This document shows, in pieces, positions 8,446 to 18,101 of a DNA stretch of 64,000 nt. The position numbers were made by a program, and so were the translations under genes. The stretch's first letter is position 1. Every line of letters starts with the position of its first letter. Source of the DNA: Dryocola sp. LX212 (lineage in GTDB: Bacteria > Pseudomonadota > Gammaproteobacteria > Enterobacterales > Enterobacteriaceae); NCBI GenBank assembly GCA_041504365.1, contig CP167917.1, forward strand, positions 2,666,001-2,730,000. Direction: 5' to 3'. Below the pieces are notes generated by a model. That model saw nothing but the letters and a program-made list of their open reading frames with translations. It had not been told where the DNA came from and ran no database searches.

Positions 8446-8676
8446 ATGAACTACAATCTCGCCGATTTACCCCAGGATGAAATGGACAAAGTGAATGTCG
8501 ATCTTGCCGCCGCCGGGGTAGCGTTTAAAGAGCGTTACAACATGCCCGTCATTGCTGAAGTGGTGGAGCGCGAACAGCCGGAAAATCTAAGGGGCTGGTT
8601 CCGCGAAAGATTAATCGCTCACCAATTAGCCTCTGTGCACCTGTCCCGCCTGCCTTACGAGCCAAAAGTTAAGTAA
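8446..8676 (+). CDS. holE: HolE, theta subunit of DNA polymerase III
   Basis: 76 aa, the standard theta length. The sequence [20 protein letters not shown] and the end RLPYEPKVK match HolE. Theta binds the epsilon proofreading subunit in the pol III core and stabilises it. An in-frame extension back to 8377 exists, but the AAAGGAGAAGCTT ribosome site directly before 8446 and family length fix the start. It is divergent from yobA, with about 150 bp of shared upstream DNA. Confidence 0.96.
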   Translation: MNYNLADLPQDEMDKVNVDLAAAGVAFKERYNMPVIAEVVEREQPENLRGWFRERLIAHQLASVHLSRLPYEPKVK

Positions 8677-8806
8677 AAATAAACTAACTTAAGCAACATT
8701 ACATAAGTAGTGCTAAGATTTTTCTTGTTCAGTTGACCATGAGCTAAAGCTCGCCTGTCACGGCCCGGGGATGGGCTGGCGAGGTGAATTGATTAAGGAA
8801 GAAGCT

Positions 8807-9541
8807 ATGCCACTATGGAACGTTGCAGCGGCGCAGTATGGCGCCAGGCCTGGCGATTTACAGGCCAACATCTCGCATCATCTGCAGTTTATACATCAGG
8901 CCGCTGCCGAGAAAATCGACCTGTTGATTTTCCCCGAGCTTTCCCTCACCGGTTTTCAGCCGGAACAGCACATTTCCCTCGCCCTTCACTTCAGCGATGA
9001 ACGTTTAACCCCCATTCAGGATGCCGCCGTTGAGTTTCAGATGACGATTGTGGTTGGCATGCTACTGCTGTGCGATGAATGTGTTTCCATTGGCTCCGTG
9101 GGCTTTCTGCCCGACGGCTCCCGCGTCTCCTGCTGTAAGCCGAAATCCTGTTCTGACAATGTTGTTCATGAGCAGCACACGCCTTTAGTCGGGAAACATA
9201 ATCGCAGCGTCGCAATGGGGCATTGTGGGGCCAGCAATGAAGAGATCTGGCCGCGCACCGCGGCAGCATTGGGGGCGGACCTTTATGCAACGGGAACCTT
9301 CGTGAACGAAGCTAACTGTCAGCATGATGAGATGTATTTGCAGCGCTGGGCGCATAAATACAACTTACCAGTGCTGTTCGCAAATCATGCTTTTTCTACC
9401 GGCCCACACCGCACCGCCGGGCGCAGCGCCTGCTGGGATAGCCTTGGGCAGCTGGTTGTGCGGGCGGATCACGGCGAGCTGCTGGCGGTCGGGCGTCGTG
9501 ATGAGAAGGGTTGGCACGGCGAGATCATTCCTTTACGCTAG
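8807..9541 (+). CDS. yobB: YobB, nitrilase-superfamily hydrolase (C-N hydrolase fold)
   Basis: A 244-aa protein of the carbon-nitrogen hydrolase superfamily, somewhat longer than E. coli YobB. The glutamate of the usual Glu-Lys-Cys triad is visible in LIFPELSLTGF (about residue 46). The lysine and cysteine regions are less canonical (CKPKSCSDN; GHCGASNEEI), so activity is uncertain. The ATG at 8807 after GGAAGAAGCT is chosen; a frame to 8771 adds residues without family support. Substrate unknown. It lies between holE and exoX as in E. coli. Confidence 0.88.
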   Translation: MPLWNVAAAQYGARPGDLQANISHHLQFIHQAAAEKIDLLIFPELSLTGFQPEQHISLALHFSDERLTPIQDAAVEFQMTIVVGMLLLCDECVSIGSVGFLPDGSRVSCCKPKSCSDNVVHEQHTPLVGKHNRSVAMGHCGASNEEIWPRTAAALGADLYATGTFVNEANCQHDEMYLQRWAHKYNLPVLFANHAFSTGPHRTAGRSACWDSLGQLVVRADHGELLAVGRRDEKGWHGEIIPLR

Positions 9542-9575
9542 CGCCTCAGCAAACGTAAGCCCAGAAGGAGTCATT

Positions 9576-10238
9576 ATGCTGCGCGTTATCGATACGGAAA
9601 CCTGCGGCCTGCAGGGAGGCGTGGTGGAAGTCGCGTCCGTCGATATAGAAGGCGGAAGGATTGTTAATCCGATGAGCGATCTGGTTCGCCCGGACCGCCC
9701 TATCAGCCATCAGGCGATGGCCATCCATAAGATCACCGAGGCGATGGTGGCCGATAAGCCATGGATTGAAGAGGTTATTCCCCGCTACCACGGCAGCCCT
9801 TACTACGTTGCACACAACGCCAGTTTTGACCAGCGGATGCTGCCCGATATGCCCGGCGACTGGATTTGTACCGTAAAGCTTGCGCGGCGCCTGTGGCCGG
9901 GGATCAAGTACAGCAATATGGCGTTATACAAATCGCTGAAGCTGGAAGTCGATCTTCCCGCCGACCTGCATCACCACCGGGCATTGTACGACTGCTATAT
10001 CACCGGCGCGCTGCTGATCCGCATTATGGATGAATCAGGCTGGACGCCGGAGCAGATGGTGAGCATCACCGGGCGCCCCGCACTGGTCAGCACCATGATG
10101 TTCGGCAAATACCGCGGCAGGAAAATCGAGGAGATAGCTCAGGACGATCCGGGTTACCTGCGCTGGATGCTGAAAAACATCAAGGAGCTTACGCCGGATC
10201 TGCGTATGACGCTGAAGCATTATCTGGAAGGGGAGTAA
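9576..10238 (+). CDS. exoX: ExoX, exodeoxyribonuclease X
   Basis: 220 aa, the same as E. coli ExoX. It is a DnaQ-like DEDDh 3'-5' exonuclease: ExoI motif VIDTETCGLQGG (D and E), ExoII HNASFDQRML (D), ExoIII HHHRALYDCY (H and D). The C-terminal third, with FGKYRGRKIEEIA and DPGYLRWMLKN, is the family-specific DUF3820-like module. ExoX degrades ss and ds DNA ends in mismatch and recombination repair. AGAAGGAG sits before the ATG at 9576; the longer frame from 9324 merely overlaps yobB. Confidence 0.96.
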   Translation: MLRVIDTETCGLQGGVVEVASVDIEGGRIVNPMSDLVRPDRPISHQAMAIHKITEAMVADKPWIEEVIPRYHGSPYYVAHNASFDQRMLPDMPGDWICTVKLARRLWPGIKYSNMALYKSLKLEVDLPADLHHHRALYDCYITGALLIRIMDESGWTPEQMVSITGRPALVSTMMFGKYRGRKIEEIAQDDPGYLRWMLKNIKELTPDLRMTLKHYLEGE

Positions 10239-10240
10239 AA

Positions 10241-12313
10241 TTACTCCCCTTCCCGCCCTGGCAGCGTCCCCTGGGCCAGGGCAATCAAAAAGGCGTACTC
10301 CAGCGCCACCCCTTCATAGGATTTAAAGCGTCCGGATTTCCCGCCGTGGCCGGAATCCATGTCGGTACACAGCAGCAGAAGATTATCGCCGCGTTTCATA
10401 TCGCGCAGTTTTGCGACCCACTTCGCAGGCTCCCAGTACTGCACCTGCGAATCGTGCAGGCCCGTGGTCACCAGCATATGCGGATACTCCAGCTCGCTCA
10501 CCTGGTCGTAGGGGCTGTAGCCCTTCATATAGAAGTAATACTCTTCGTTCTGCGGATTCCCCCACTCTTCGAACTCCCCGGTCGTTAGCGGAATGGATTC
10601 ATCCAGCATGGTGGTTACCACATCAACGAAAGGCACCTGCGCGATAACACCGTGAAACAGCTCCGGACGCATATTGATAACCGCTCCCATCAGCATACCT
10701 CCGGCGCTTCCTCCCATGCCATACAGAAGGTCCGGGTCGCCGTACCCCTGATGGAGCAGCGCGTCGCACACGTCGAGGTAATCGTTGAAGGTGTTCATCT
10801 TCTTGAGGTATTTGCCCTCTTCGTACCACTGCTGGCCCAGCTCGCCGCCGCCGCGAATATGGGCAATGGCATAGACAAATCCCCTGTCCAGCAGGCTCAG
10901 GCGGCTGCCACTGAAGTCCGCGTCCATGCTGCTGCCGTAGGAGCCGTAGCCGTAAACCAGCAAAGGATTTTTGCCGCGCTGGAAATGCTGGCGATGGTAT
11001 ACGAGTGAAACCGGAACCTGTACACCGTCCCGGGCGGTCACCCAGAGGTGCTCGCTGAGATAATTGTCAGCGTCAAAGCCCGGCACTTTAGTTTGTTTGA
11101 TAACGCGCCGCTCTCCGCTGTTCATGTCCAGCTCAAAGAGCGTATCCGGTGTGGTCATCGACGAATAACCGTAGCGCAGCCGCGAGGACTCAGGTTCCGG
11201 GTTATAGCCAAGCCACGTCACGTAGGCCGGATCGTCGAACGCAATCCCAGTCACCTCCCGCGTTTTGCGGTTAATCTGCCGCAGGCTGGTCAGGCCGTAC
11301 TGGCGCTCTTCCACCACCAGCCAGTCGGTAAACAGCGTGAAGCCTTCCAGCATGATGTTCTCACGCGCCGGAATAAGCACCTCCCACTGTTTTTCATCGC
11401 GAACTTTGCTGCGGTACAGCCCGAAGTTTTTCCCCTCGCGGTTAGAGCGCAGGTAAAAGTTATGCTGATAGTGGTCGAGCGTATATTCGTGATCTTTACG
11501 GCGCGGCAGGAAGCACAGCGGCTCCGCATCCACCAACTCGGCGTCCAGCAGCAGGACTTCACTCGTCGTGGCGCTGCCAAGATGGATAAGGATATAGCGG
11601 CGCGAAGTAGTGATATGTACGCTGACGTAAAACGTCTCGTCTTTCTCTTCGTAGATCAGCCGATCGGCCGCGGTCGGGTGCCCCACGGTGTGCTGCCAGA
11701 CCTGGTAAGGCAGCAGCGTCTTAGGGTGCTTGCGGACGTAGTAAAGCGTTGCGGAATCGTTGGCCCAGACAAAACTCGGCGTGACGTTGGTCAGCACTTC
11801 CGGATACCAGTTGCCGGTTTCCAGATTACGAAAGCGCAGCCCGTACTGGCGGCGCGACAGATAGTCTTCCGCCAGCGCCATGATCGTATTGTCCAGGGTA
11901 ATGGCCATGCCACCCATAGTATAAAATTCGCTATGGGCCGCGCGGCGATTGGCATCGAGCAGAGTTTCCCACTCGTCCCATTCCTCGAGCATTACCGACT
12001 GCCGCTGGTAGATGGCATATTCGTTGCCCGTCTCGTAGACGTGCCGGTACCGGTAGCCATTATGCGTGTAAGGGGCGGAAATATCATGCTGTGGGACACG
12101 GTCGACCATCTCTTTCAGCAGCCGATCCTGCAGCGCCTGCTGTGAGGTCATAACCCGCCGCCCGTAGTCGTTCTCCTGATGTAAATAGTTAAGCACGTCA
12201 GGGCTTTCGCGGTCGTCGTCGCGCAACCAGTAGTAGTTGTCGATACGAGTGTCTCCATGCAGCTGCATGGTATGTGGGATCTTTTGCGCTTTTGGTGGCA
12301 TGTCGTTAGTCAT
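10241..12313 (-). CDS. ptrB: PtrB, oligopeptidase B
   Basis: A 690-aa prolyl-oligopeptidase family (S9A) serine peptidase that cuts after Arg/Lys in short peptides. The N-terminal part has the family opener [15 protein letters not shown], then a seven-bladed propeller. The C-terminal alpha/beta hydrolase domain has the nucleophile in [10 protein letters not shown] (Ser near 535), and the acid and base follow in [13 protein letters not shown] and [11 protein letters not shown]. Lacking a signal peptide, it is cytoplasmic. Convergent with exoX, only 2 bp apart. A second in-frame Met at position 5 could be the real start. Confidence 0.96.
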   Translation of the reverse strand: MTNDMPPKAQKIPHTMQLHGDTRIDNYYWLRDDDRESPDVLNYLHQENDYGRRVMTSQQALQDRLLKEMVDRVPQHDISAPYTHNGYRYRHVYETGNEYAIYQRQSVMLEEWDEWETLLDANRRAAHSEFYTMGGMAITLDNTIMALAEDYLSRRQYGLRFRNLETGNWYPEVLTNVTPSFVWANDSATLYYVRKHPKTLLPYQVWQHTVGHPTAADRLIYEEKDETFYVSVHITTSRRYILIHLGSATTSEVLLLDAELVDAEPLCFLPRRKDHEYTLDHYQHNFYLRSNREGKNFGLYRSKVRDEKQWEVLIPARENIMLEGFTLFTDWLVVEERQYGLTSLRQINRKTREVTGIAFDDPAYVTWLGYNPEPESSRLRYGYSSMTTPDTLFELDMNSGERRVIKQTKVPGFDADNYLSEHLWVTARDGVQVPVSLVYHRQHFQRGKNPLLVYGYGSYGSSMDADFSGSRLSLLDRGFVYAIAHIRGGGELGQQWYEEGKYLKKMNTFNDYLDVCDALLHQGYGDPDLLYGMGGSAGGMLMGAVINMRPELFHGVIAQVPFVDVVTTMLDESIPLTTGEFEEWGNPQNEEYYFYMKGYSPYDQVSELEYPHMLVTTGLHDSQVQYWEPAKWVAKLRDMKRGDNLLLLCTDMDSGHGGKSGRFKSYEGVALEYAFLIALAQGTLPGREGE

Positions 12314-12426
12314 TTTTAGTTAACACCCTGTAAGGGTGGCAAATTCAGACAGGCTTGCAAGCGAAACGAGAGCTTTTGAGGAAAATGCCGGGGCTTAACC
12401 GGCTGCTGAATGGGGCCACGCCGGGG

Positions 12427-13119
12427 TTATCCCGGCAGGCTAAGCTTTTGTTGTTTGATATCCTGTTCAATGCCGTCACGCACATCCTGCGGGATTTTCA
12501 GCTCGTCGCCTAACGCGTTGAGATAGCTGCGTTCCATGAAATGATCGACATCAATGGCCGCACAGCTCAGGAAATAAAGCTCGAGGGCTTCTTCCTCGTT
12601 TTTGACGTCCACGGCGAGGCGTTTTGGGTCCAGCGGCTGGTCGATGGCTTCCTGAATCAGCGCCCGCCCCGGCCCTTCGATATTGGCGTCCCTGAGCTGC
12701 TGATCAATGACCTGCCGCTCTTTGTCATCAATATGCCCGTCGCTCTTCGCGGCAAACACCAGCGCCATAATCAACCGGCGCGTGCGCACGTCTACCGGAG
12801 ATTGCTGCTGCCCGAACTGCGGTTCGTCCTGATGCGTCTGGCGCACCCGGTCCTTGTATTTGTTCCACAGCACGCTTCCCGCGACGGCCCCGCCGCCCAC
12901 CAGCAGCGCGCTGGTACCGTATTTGGTAAGCAATTTACGGGAGGACTTGCTCGCCAGCAGCAGACCGGCAAGGCCGCCCAGCGCGCCAGGCACCAGCAGC
13001 TTGCTTAGCCCCTGTTCGTTTCCGGCGGCACCGTTCGAGGGCTGTGAGGTCTGGGATTGCTGGCCCGTCAGGCCGGTTTGTCCGAGCATCGACTGGATCT
13101 GTTGTAACCAATTACTCAT
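12427..13119 (-). CDS. yebE: YebE, inner-membrane DUF533 (TerB-like) protein
   Basis: A 230-aa protein: a low-complexity N-terminal segment rich in Q, G and S, then glycine-rich hydrophobic stretches ([14 protein letters not shown] and [19 protein letters not shown]), then a soluble all-helical DUF533/TerB-like domain (about residues 110-228). In E. coli yebE belongs to the Cpx envelope stress regulon. The ATG at 13119 is preferred over 13128 because AAGGA would touch the earlier ATG but is 8 bases from this one. Confidence 0.92.
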   Translation of the reverse strand: MSNWLQQIQSMLGQTGLTGQQSQTSQPSNGAAGNEQGLSKLLVPGALGGLAGLLLASKSSRKLLTKYGTSALLVGGGAVAGSVLWNKYKDRVRQTHQDEPQFGQQQSPVDVRTRRLIMALVFAAKSDGHIDDKERQVIDQQLRDANIEGPGRALIQEAIDQPLDPKRLAVDVKNEEEALELYFLSCAAIDVDHFMERSYLNALGDELKIPQDVRDGIEQDIKQQKLSLPG

Positions 13120-13210
13120 GGAAGGCATCCTTAGTCTGTGACTTAACCCACTGAGAGTAAGCGAAGGGGTGTCAAGAACTGTCTGATAAGACTAAAGATG
13201 AGAAAATAGC

Positions 13211-13236
13211 CGCGCCGGGAGGCCCCGGCGCAGGGA
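13211..13236 (-). terminator. GC-rich hairpin after yebF
   Basis: Leftward: GCGCCGGG and CCCGGCGC arms around a short loop, then GGCTATTTTCT. Directly follows the yebF stop. The U tract is interrupted, so termination may be incomplete. Confidence 0.6.
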
Positions 13237-13584
13237 TCATCGCTGGTAGTCAGCCGTGCCTTTTTTACAGTCAACCAGCACGGTGTAATGGATATCCGTG
13301 TTCATACCACGAATGGTAAGCGGAACTTTCCACTGGTCGTTCTTGCCGGTGACTTCTTTACTGTTTACCCAGGCAACCGGGTCGGCCTGGCCCAGCTTTT
13401 TGCGATCGTCCGGCCAGCTGACAATGCGGTTTTGCTGGTAGTCGCCTTTGATGACGTTGGCAATGCCGTCCGCATCAAGCCCTTCGCAGGGCGTAATTTT
13501 TACTTTATGAGGATCCGCTGCGGCCGCAAGAAAACTGCTCAGGCAAAGAGCCGTACACAGCGTAATTCCAGTTTTGTTCATCAT
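13237..13584 (-). CDS. yebF: YebF, secreted colicin-M-immunity-fold protein
   Basis: A 115-aa protein with an N-terminal signal peptide (about 22 residues, ending AAA before DPHK). The mature domain has two cysteines (TPCEGLD and VLVDCKKG) that form the disulfide of the YebF/Cmi fold. E. coli YebF is exported to the medium through porins. A double Met start is present; AGGAG is 3 nt from the first ATG and 6 nt from the second (13581), so the second is more likely used. Confidence 0.92.
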   Translation of the reverse strand: MMNKTGITLCTALCLSSFLAAAADPHKVKITPCEGLDADGIANVIKGDYQQNRIVSWPDDRKKLGQADPVAWVNSKEVTGKNDQWKVPLTIRGMNTDIHYTVLVDCKKGTADYQR

Positions 13585-13653
13585 GTTCTCCTGATGCTGA
13601 TTGCACAGAAAAAGCCTGGTACAAAACCATTATTGTGCAAGGCTGTCTGGTAC

Positions 13654-13986
13654 TTAAGCGGCCTTTGTACGTTTACGGGCAGGATGGTCGGCAACGTTTG
13701 CCTCTTCCATACTCTCCGCGCAGCTTTCAGCTGGCGCAGGTGCTTCGGTCTCCGGCAATTTGCCGCTTTTCAGCACATTTGAAAGCACATCTTTATTTTC
13801 CGCCAGCCACATGGCCAGCACGTCGCTCTGACCTTCTTCAAAGGCTACCGGGCTGTGCTGCAGCCAGTCGCCCAGCACTTCCGCCAGGTCGAGCATTTTG
13901 TCATATGCATCGGCATCTTTTTTACTGGCGAAAGCCATCTTTTCTTGCCCCTCTCGCACTACCACATATTTAATTTCAACCGCCAT
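13654..13986 (-). CDS. yebG: YebG, SOS-induced conserved protein
   Basis: A 110-aa protein whose first 75 residues match YebG (MAVEIKYVVVREGQEKMAF; LDLAEVLGDWL). The C-terminal tail, rich in A, E and K, is longer than in E. coli (96 aa). YebG is a DNA-damage-induced protein of unknown biochemical role. A consensus LexA box is 16 bases upstream of the start codon, which agrees with SOS control. Divergent from purT. Confidence 0.94.
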   Translation of the reverse strand: MAVEIKYVVVREGQEKMAFASKKDADAYDKMLDLAEVLGDWLQHSPVAFEEGQSDVLAMWLAENKDVLSNVLKSGKLPETEAPAPAESCAESMEEANVADHPARKRTKAA

Positions 13987-14001
13987 TTTGCAGCTCCGAT
14001 T

Positions 14002-14021
14002 ACCTGTTTATTTATACAGTA
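14002..14021. promoter_or_regulatory. LexA box of yebG
   Basis: CTGT-N8-ACAG with an AT-only spacer (CTGTATAAATAAACAG on the yebG strand), centred about 25 bases before the yebG start. All eight conserved positions match. Confidence 0.93.
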
Positions 14022-14064
14022 TAGATGTATTGCACATGCTCCGCAAGTGGGAAAGGCGCTGCGC

Positions 14065-14080
14065 ACGCAAACGTTTTCGT
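14065..14080 (+). promoter_or_regulatory. PurR operator of purT
   Basis: ACGCAAACGTTTTCGT, matching the PurR consensus (ACGCAAACGNTTNCGT) at essentially every position, 44 bases before the purT start. Confidence 0.93.
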
Positions 14081-14123
14081 TTATACTGCGGCCGTTTATT
14101 TTATCACAACGGGTAAGCAGATT

Positions 14124-15302
14124 ATGTCAATGTTGGGAACGGCCCTGCGGCCAGCGGCCACGCGGGTTATGCTGTTAGGTTCTGGTGAACTGGGTAAAGA
14201 AGTGGCGATTGAATGCCAGCGTTTAGGGCTGGAAGTGATAGCCGTAGACCGCTATGCCGATGCGCCGGCCATGCAAGTTGCTCATCGCAGCCACGTGATT
14301 AATATGCTGGATGCGCAGCAGCTAAAAGCGCTGGTGCTTGCCGAAAAACCTGATTACATCGTTCCTGAAATTGAAGCCATCGCTACCGACATGCTGATTG
14401 AGCTTGAGCAGGAAGGCCAGCACGTCGTGCCCTGCGCCCGCGCCACTAAGCTGACCATGAACCGCGAAGGTATTCGTCGACTTGCCGCGGAAGAACTTGA
14501 GCTGCCAACCTCGGACTATCGTTTCGCCGATACCGAAGCGGATTTCCTTGTTGCCGTGGAAGAGATTGGTCTGCCGTGCATCATCAAGCCGGTGATGAGC
14601 TCCTCAGGGAAAGGTCAAAGCTTTGTGCGCACCCATGACCAGCTTGCTGAAGCCTGGGAATATGCCCAGCTTGGCGGCCGCGCTGGCAAAGGAAAAGTGA
14701 TTGTTGAAGGCGTGGTGAATTTCGATTATGAAATTACCCTGCTGACCATCAGCGCCGTTGACGGCGTTCATTTCTGCGCGCCGATAGGCCACCGCCAGGA
14801 AGACGGCGATTACCGGGAATCCTGGCAGCCGCAGCAGATGAGCGATGTCGCCCTCGCCCGCGCTCAGGAAATTGCCGGGAAGGTGGTCGTTGCGCTGGGC
14901 GGCTATGGGCTGTTTGGCGTAGAGCTGTTCGTGTGCGGCGACGAAGTGATTTTCAGCGAAGTCTCCCCTCGTCCGCACGACACCGGCATGGTGACGTTAA
15001 TTTCACAGGATCTCTCCGAATTCGCTCTTCACGTCCGCGCTTTCCTTGGCCTGCCGATTGGCGAGATCCGTCAGTATGGCCCGGCGGCTTCCGCTGTAAT
15101 CCTCCCGGAGCTGGACAGCAATAACGTGCAGTTCGGCAACGTTGCAGCCGCGCTGGGCGCAGGTTTGCAGGTTCGCCTGTTTGGCAAGCCGGATATTAAC
15201 GGTAAACGCAGGATGGGCGTGGCCCTGGCAACGGGCAGCAGCGTGGATAATGCGGTCGGGCGCGCGATGAAGTCTGCGGCAGCGATAAAAGTAGAAGGGT
15301 AA
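14124..15302 (+). CDS. purT: PurT, formate-dependent GAR transformylase
   Basis: 392 aa as in E. coli. It makes FGAR from GAR, ATP and formate, the folate-independent route of purine step 3. An N-terminal Rossmann-like part ([19 protein letters not shown]) is followed by an ATP-grasp fold ([52 protein letters not shown]). The ATG at 14124 gives the family start; the upstream frame overlaps the operator region. It shares the intergenic region with yebG, with separate PurR and LexA sites. Confidence 0.97.
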   Translation: MSMLGTALRPAATRVMLLGSGELGKEVAIECQRLGLEVIAVDRYADAPAMQVAHRSHVINMLDAQQLKALVLAEKPDYIVPEIEAIATDMLIELEQEGQHVVPCARATKLTMNREGIRRLAAEELELPTSDYRFADTEADFLVAVEEIGLPCIIKPVMSSSGKGQSFVRTHDQLAEAWEYAQLGGRAGKGKVIVEGVVNFDYEITLLTISAVDGVHFCAPIGHRQEDGDYRESWQPQQMSDVALARAQEIAGKVVVALGGYGLFGVELFVCGDEVIFSEVSPRPHDTGMVTLISQDLSEFALHVRAFLGLPIGEIRQYGPAASAVILPELDSNNVQFGNVAAALGAGLQVRLFGKPDINGKRRMGVALATGSSVDNAVGRAMKSAAAIKVEG

Positions 15303-15307
15303 AGAAA

Positions 15308-15334
15308 TTATCCCTCCCCGCAAGGAGAGGGATT
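15308..15334. terminator. Bidirectional hairpin between purT and eda
   Basis: ATCCCTC/GAGGGAT arms around CCCGCAAGG, between the convergent stops of purT (15302) and eda (15353). T-rich flanks are short, so strength is uncertain. Confidence 0.7.
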
Positions 15335-15352
15335 TGCTTTAGCAGGTCAGAA

Positions 15353-15994
15353 TTACGCTTTCGCGCCTTCAACCGCTTCGCGGGCAAGCTTGGTGATACG
15401 GTCGTAATCACCCGCTTCCAGCGCGTCCGCAGGCACCAGCCATGAACCACCGATGCACAGCACGCTTTTCAGCGCCAGATAATCACGGTAGTTAGCAGGA
15501 GAGATGCCCCCGGTCGGGCAGAAACGCACGTTGGCGAAAGGACCCGCGATAGCCTGTAATGCTTTGGTGCCGCCGTTCGCTTCAGCCGGGAAGAATTTAA
15601 ACTCTTTCAGGCCGTAGTCCATACCCAGCATCAGTTCGGAAACGGTGCTGATACCCGGGATCAGCGGGATGGTGCCTTCGGTTGCCGCTTTCAGCAGCGG
15701 CTCGGTCAGGCCAGGGCTGATGGCGAACTGCGCGCCAGCTTCGGTCACTTCGGCCAGCTGCTGAGCATTCAGCACGGTGCCCGCACCGATTATCGCTTCC
15801 GGCACTTCTTTAGCGATAGCGCGAATTGCATCCATCGCGCACGGCGTACGCAGGGTCACTTCCAGTACGCGAACACCGCCAGCCACCAGCGCTTTCGCCA
15901 TCGGCACGGCGTGTTCCAGCTTGTTCAGTACGATAACAGGAACGACCGGACCCGTTTTCAGGATCTGTTCCGCGGTTGTTTTCCAGTTTTTCAT
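15353..15994 (-). CDS. eda: Eda, KDPG/KHG aldolase
   Basis: 213 aa, the family length. It cleaves 2-keto-3-deoxy-6-phosphogluconate to pyruvate and glyceraldehyde-3-phosphate, the last Entner-Doudoroff step. The catalytic base is in VLEVTLRT and the Schiff-base lysine in [10 protein letters not shown]. Phosphate-binding GGISPANY and GGSWLVP are near the end. It lies 63 bp after edd on the same strand: the classical edd-eda operon. Confidence 0.97.
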   Translation of the reverse strand: MKNWKTTAEQILKTGPVVPVIVLNKLEHAVPMAKALVAGGVRVLEVTLRTPCAMDAIRAIAKEVPEAIIGAGTVLNAQQLAEVTEAGAQFAISPGLTEPLLKAATEGTIPLIPGISTVSELMLGMDYGLKEFKFFPAEANGGTKALQAIAGPFANVRFCPTGGISPANYRDYLALKSVLCIGGSWLVPADALEAGDYDRITKLAREAVEGAKA

Positions 15995-16057
15995 CAGAGA
16001 GCCTCTTAAGCCAACTTTATAATTTCGTTACCGCTGCGGCACGCGCCGCGCCGGTCG

Positions 16058-17869
16058 TTAAAATTTAATGCAGGTTGCGCCCTGCTCCGCGCCGGACAGC
16101 TGCTCGCGCAGCGCGCCGAATAATTCACGGCCGGTTCCCACGCGTTCAGCACTCAAATCAGGATGGAACGCCGTACGTTTTGCCAGTTCGGCTTCATCCA
16201 CCAGCAGCGTCAGTTCACCCGTCTGCCCGTTCACGCGGATCATATCGCCTTCCTGAACCTTAGCCAGCAGGCCGCCGTCGTAGGCTTCCGGGGTAACATG
16301 GATAGCGGACGGCACTTTGCCGGATGCGCCAGAAAGTCGCCCGTCGGTGACTAACGCAATTTTGAAACAGCGGTCCAATAATACCCCAAGTGGCGGCATA
16401 AGTTTATGTAATTCTGGCATGCCGTTCGCTTTTGGCCCCTGGTGGCGGACGACAACCACGCAGTCACGGTCAAGCAGGCCCGCTTCGAAAGCAGGTAACA
16501 CGTCGTGCTGGCTTTCAAAAATCACCGCCGGGGCTTCGATAACCTGATTTTCAACCGGTACGGCGGAGGTTTTCATGACCGCGCGCCCGAGGTTGCCGCT
16601 AAGCACTTTTGTGCCGCCGTGTTTAGAGAAAGGTTTGTCGAAGGTGGCGATGACCTCGCTGTCCAGCGCCGTTTCCGCGCCCTCACGCCAGGCGAGCCTG
16701 CCGTTATCCAGCCACGGTTCCATGGTGTAATGATGCAGGCCAAAACCGGCTACCGTGTTGACGTCTTCGTGCAGCAAGCCGCCCTTCAGCAATTCACGAA
16801 TTAGCACGGGCACGCCGCCTGCTGCCTGGAAGTGGTTAATGTCCGCCGGGCCATTTGGATACAGGCGAGCCAGCAGCGGCACCACGTCTGAAAGATCGGA
16901 GAAATCATCCCAGTTGATGATAATCCCTGCGGCGCGTGCCATAGCAACGAGGTGCATAGTGTGGTTGGTAGATCCACCGGTTGCCAGCAGAGCAACGATG
17001 CCGTTCACCACCACCTTCTCGTCAATCATCTTACCCAGCGGCATCCAGTCGTTGCCGTTGCCGGTAAGGCGCGTAACCTGGCGCGCGGCGGCAGCCGTCA
17101 GCGCCTGGCGCAGCGGCGCATCAGGATGAACGAAGGAAGAGCCCGGCAGCTGCATCCCCATAAACTCAATCACCATCTGGTTGGTATTGGCGGTGCCGTA
17201 AAAAGTGCAGGTGCCCGGCGCGTGGTAAGACGCGGCCTCCGACTCCAGCAGCGCGCTGCGGTCCACTTTGCCTTCCGCGTAAAGCTGGCGAATGCGGACT
17301 TTCTCTTTGTTGGCAAGGCCGCTCGCCATCGGGCCTGACGGGATAAAGACCGCTGGAAGATGACCGAATGACAGCGCCGCCATAGCAAGGCCCGGGACAA
17401 TTTTGTCGCAGACGCCAAGGTAGAGCGCGCCGTCAAACATGTTGTGAGAAAGGCCAACCGCGGTGGACATAGCGATAACTTCACGGCTCAGCAGAGAGAG
17501 CTCCATGCCGTCCTGCCCCTGGGTCACGCCGTCGCACATTGCCGGAACGCCGCCCGCAACCTGACCCACCGCGCCCACGGAGTGCAGAGCCTTGCGGATC
17601 TGGTCGGGATAGTTCTCGTAGGGCTGGTGCGCCGAGAGCATGTCGTTATAGGAGGTAATCATCGCGATGTTGTTACGCAGCATGCTTTTCAGCGCGGCTT
17701 TATCCTCTGGCTGGCAGGCGGCAAAACCATGGGCGAGATTGCCGCACGCCAGTTCGGAGCGGTGAACCGTATTGCTCTTCGCTTTTTCGATGCGGGCAAG
17801 GTAGGCCTCGCGCGTCGCTTTAGAGCGTTCAACAATGCGCTTTGTTACGCGTAACATATTAGGATTCAT
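16058..17869 (-). CDS. edd: Edd, 6-phosphogluconate dehydratase
   Basis: 603 aa, as in E. coli. An iron-sulfur dehydratase of the IlvD/Edd family making KDPG from 6-phosphogluconate. Signature regions are seen: [20 protein letters not shown] (cluster cysteine), VCDKIVPGL (cluster cysteine), [14 protein letters not shown], and [19 protein letters not shown] near the C-terminus. Cytoplasmic; first gene of the edd-eda operon. Confidence 0.97.
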   Translation of the reverse strand: MNPNMLRVTKRIVERSKATREAYLARIEKAKSNTVHRSELACGNLAHGFAACQPEDKAALKSMLRNNIAMITSYNDMLSAHQPYENYPDQIRKALHSVGAVGQVAGGVPAMCDGVTQGQDGMELSLLSREVIAMSTAVGLSHNMFDGALYLGVCDKIVPGLAMAALSFGHLPAVFIPSGPMASGLANKEKVRIRQLYAEGKVDRSALLESEAASYHAPGTCTFYGTANTNQMVIEFMGMQLPGSSFVHPDAPLRQALTAAAARQVTRLTGNGNDWMPLGKMIDEKVVVNGIVALLATGGSTNHTMHLVAMARAAGIIINWDDFSDLSDVVPLLARLYPNGPADINHFQAAGGVPVLIRELLKGGLLHEDVNTVAGFGLHHYTMEPWLDNGRLAWREGAETALDSEVIATFDKPFSKHGGTKVLSGNLGRAVMKTSAVPVENQVIEAPAVIFESQHDVLPAFEAGLLDRDCVVVVRHQGPKANGMPELHKLMPPLGVLLDRCFKIALVTDGRLSGASGKVPSAIHVTPEAYDGGLLAKVQEGDMIRVNGQTGELTLLVDEAELAKRTAFHPDLSAERVGTGRELFGALREQLSGAEQGATCIKF

Positions 17870-17989
17870 AGAGGTACCTCATAAAGTGGCTGCCGTCGCA
17901 GTATGCACGGAGGGAAATTTCTGCGGCGGTTACACTCTTAAACCAGCCGCCCTCGGTGCTTCAGGGCAAGATCGCTTTCGCTAGTGTAA

Positions 17990-18030
17990 TTAAAAAAGCC
18001 CTGCTGGTGAATCCAGTCAGGGCTTTTAAT
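17990..18030 (-). terminator. Extended-stem terminator downstream of zwf
   Basis: Leftward reading gives GCCCTGACTGG-ATTCA-CCAGCAGGGC then TTTTTTAATT. The A/T-rich flanks (TAATTAAAA on one side, TTTTAATTA on the other) extend the pairing to over 20 bp. It ends zwf transcripts before edd. Confidence 0.8.
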
Positions 18031-18062
18031 TACAAAAATCTCTACCCCGTATGAGGGAGATC

Positions 18063-18095
18063 ATGTTACCGGTAAAACAAAGCCTGTTTTACCGG
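18063..18095. repeat. Perfect inverted repeat after zwf; includes a GntR-like core
   Basis: CCGGTAAAACA and its exact complement (18069-18079 and 18085-18095) surround a 5-base loop, 7 bases beyond the zwf stop. The left arm overlaps ATGTTACCGGTAA, which resembles the TTACC/GGTAA core of gluconate repressor (GntR) operators. It may be an mRNA 3' stem, an operator for edd, or both. It is about 195 bp upstream of edd and on the far side of a terminator, which weakens the operator reading. Confidence 0.4.
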
Positions 18096-18101
18096 CCAGG
18101 C

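Noticed and set aside
9324-9575. Long N-terminal extension of exoX inside yobB
   Set aside because: It is an out-of-frame reading of yobB; exoX has a good ribosome site and the exact E. coli length from 9576.
11048-12145. Long (365-codon) plus-strand frame opposite ptrB
   Set aside because: It mirrors the high-GC codon pattern of ptrB, has no ribosome site and shows a biased H/R/V-rich composition typical of antisense shadows.
14025-14123. N-terminal extension of purT across the PurR box
   Set aside because: The family length (392 aa) and the operator both place the start at 14124; the extension has no homology.
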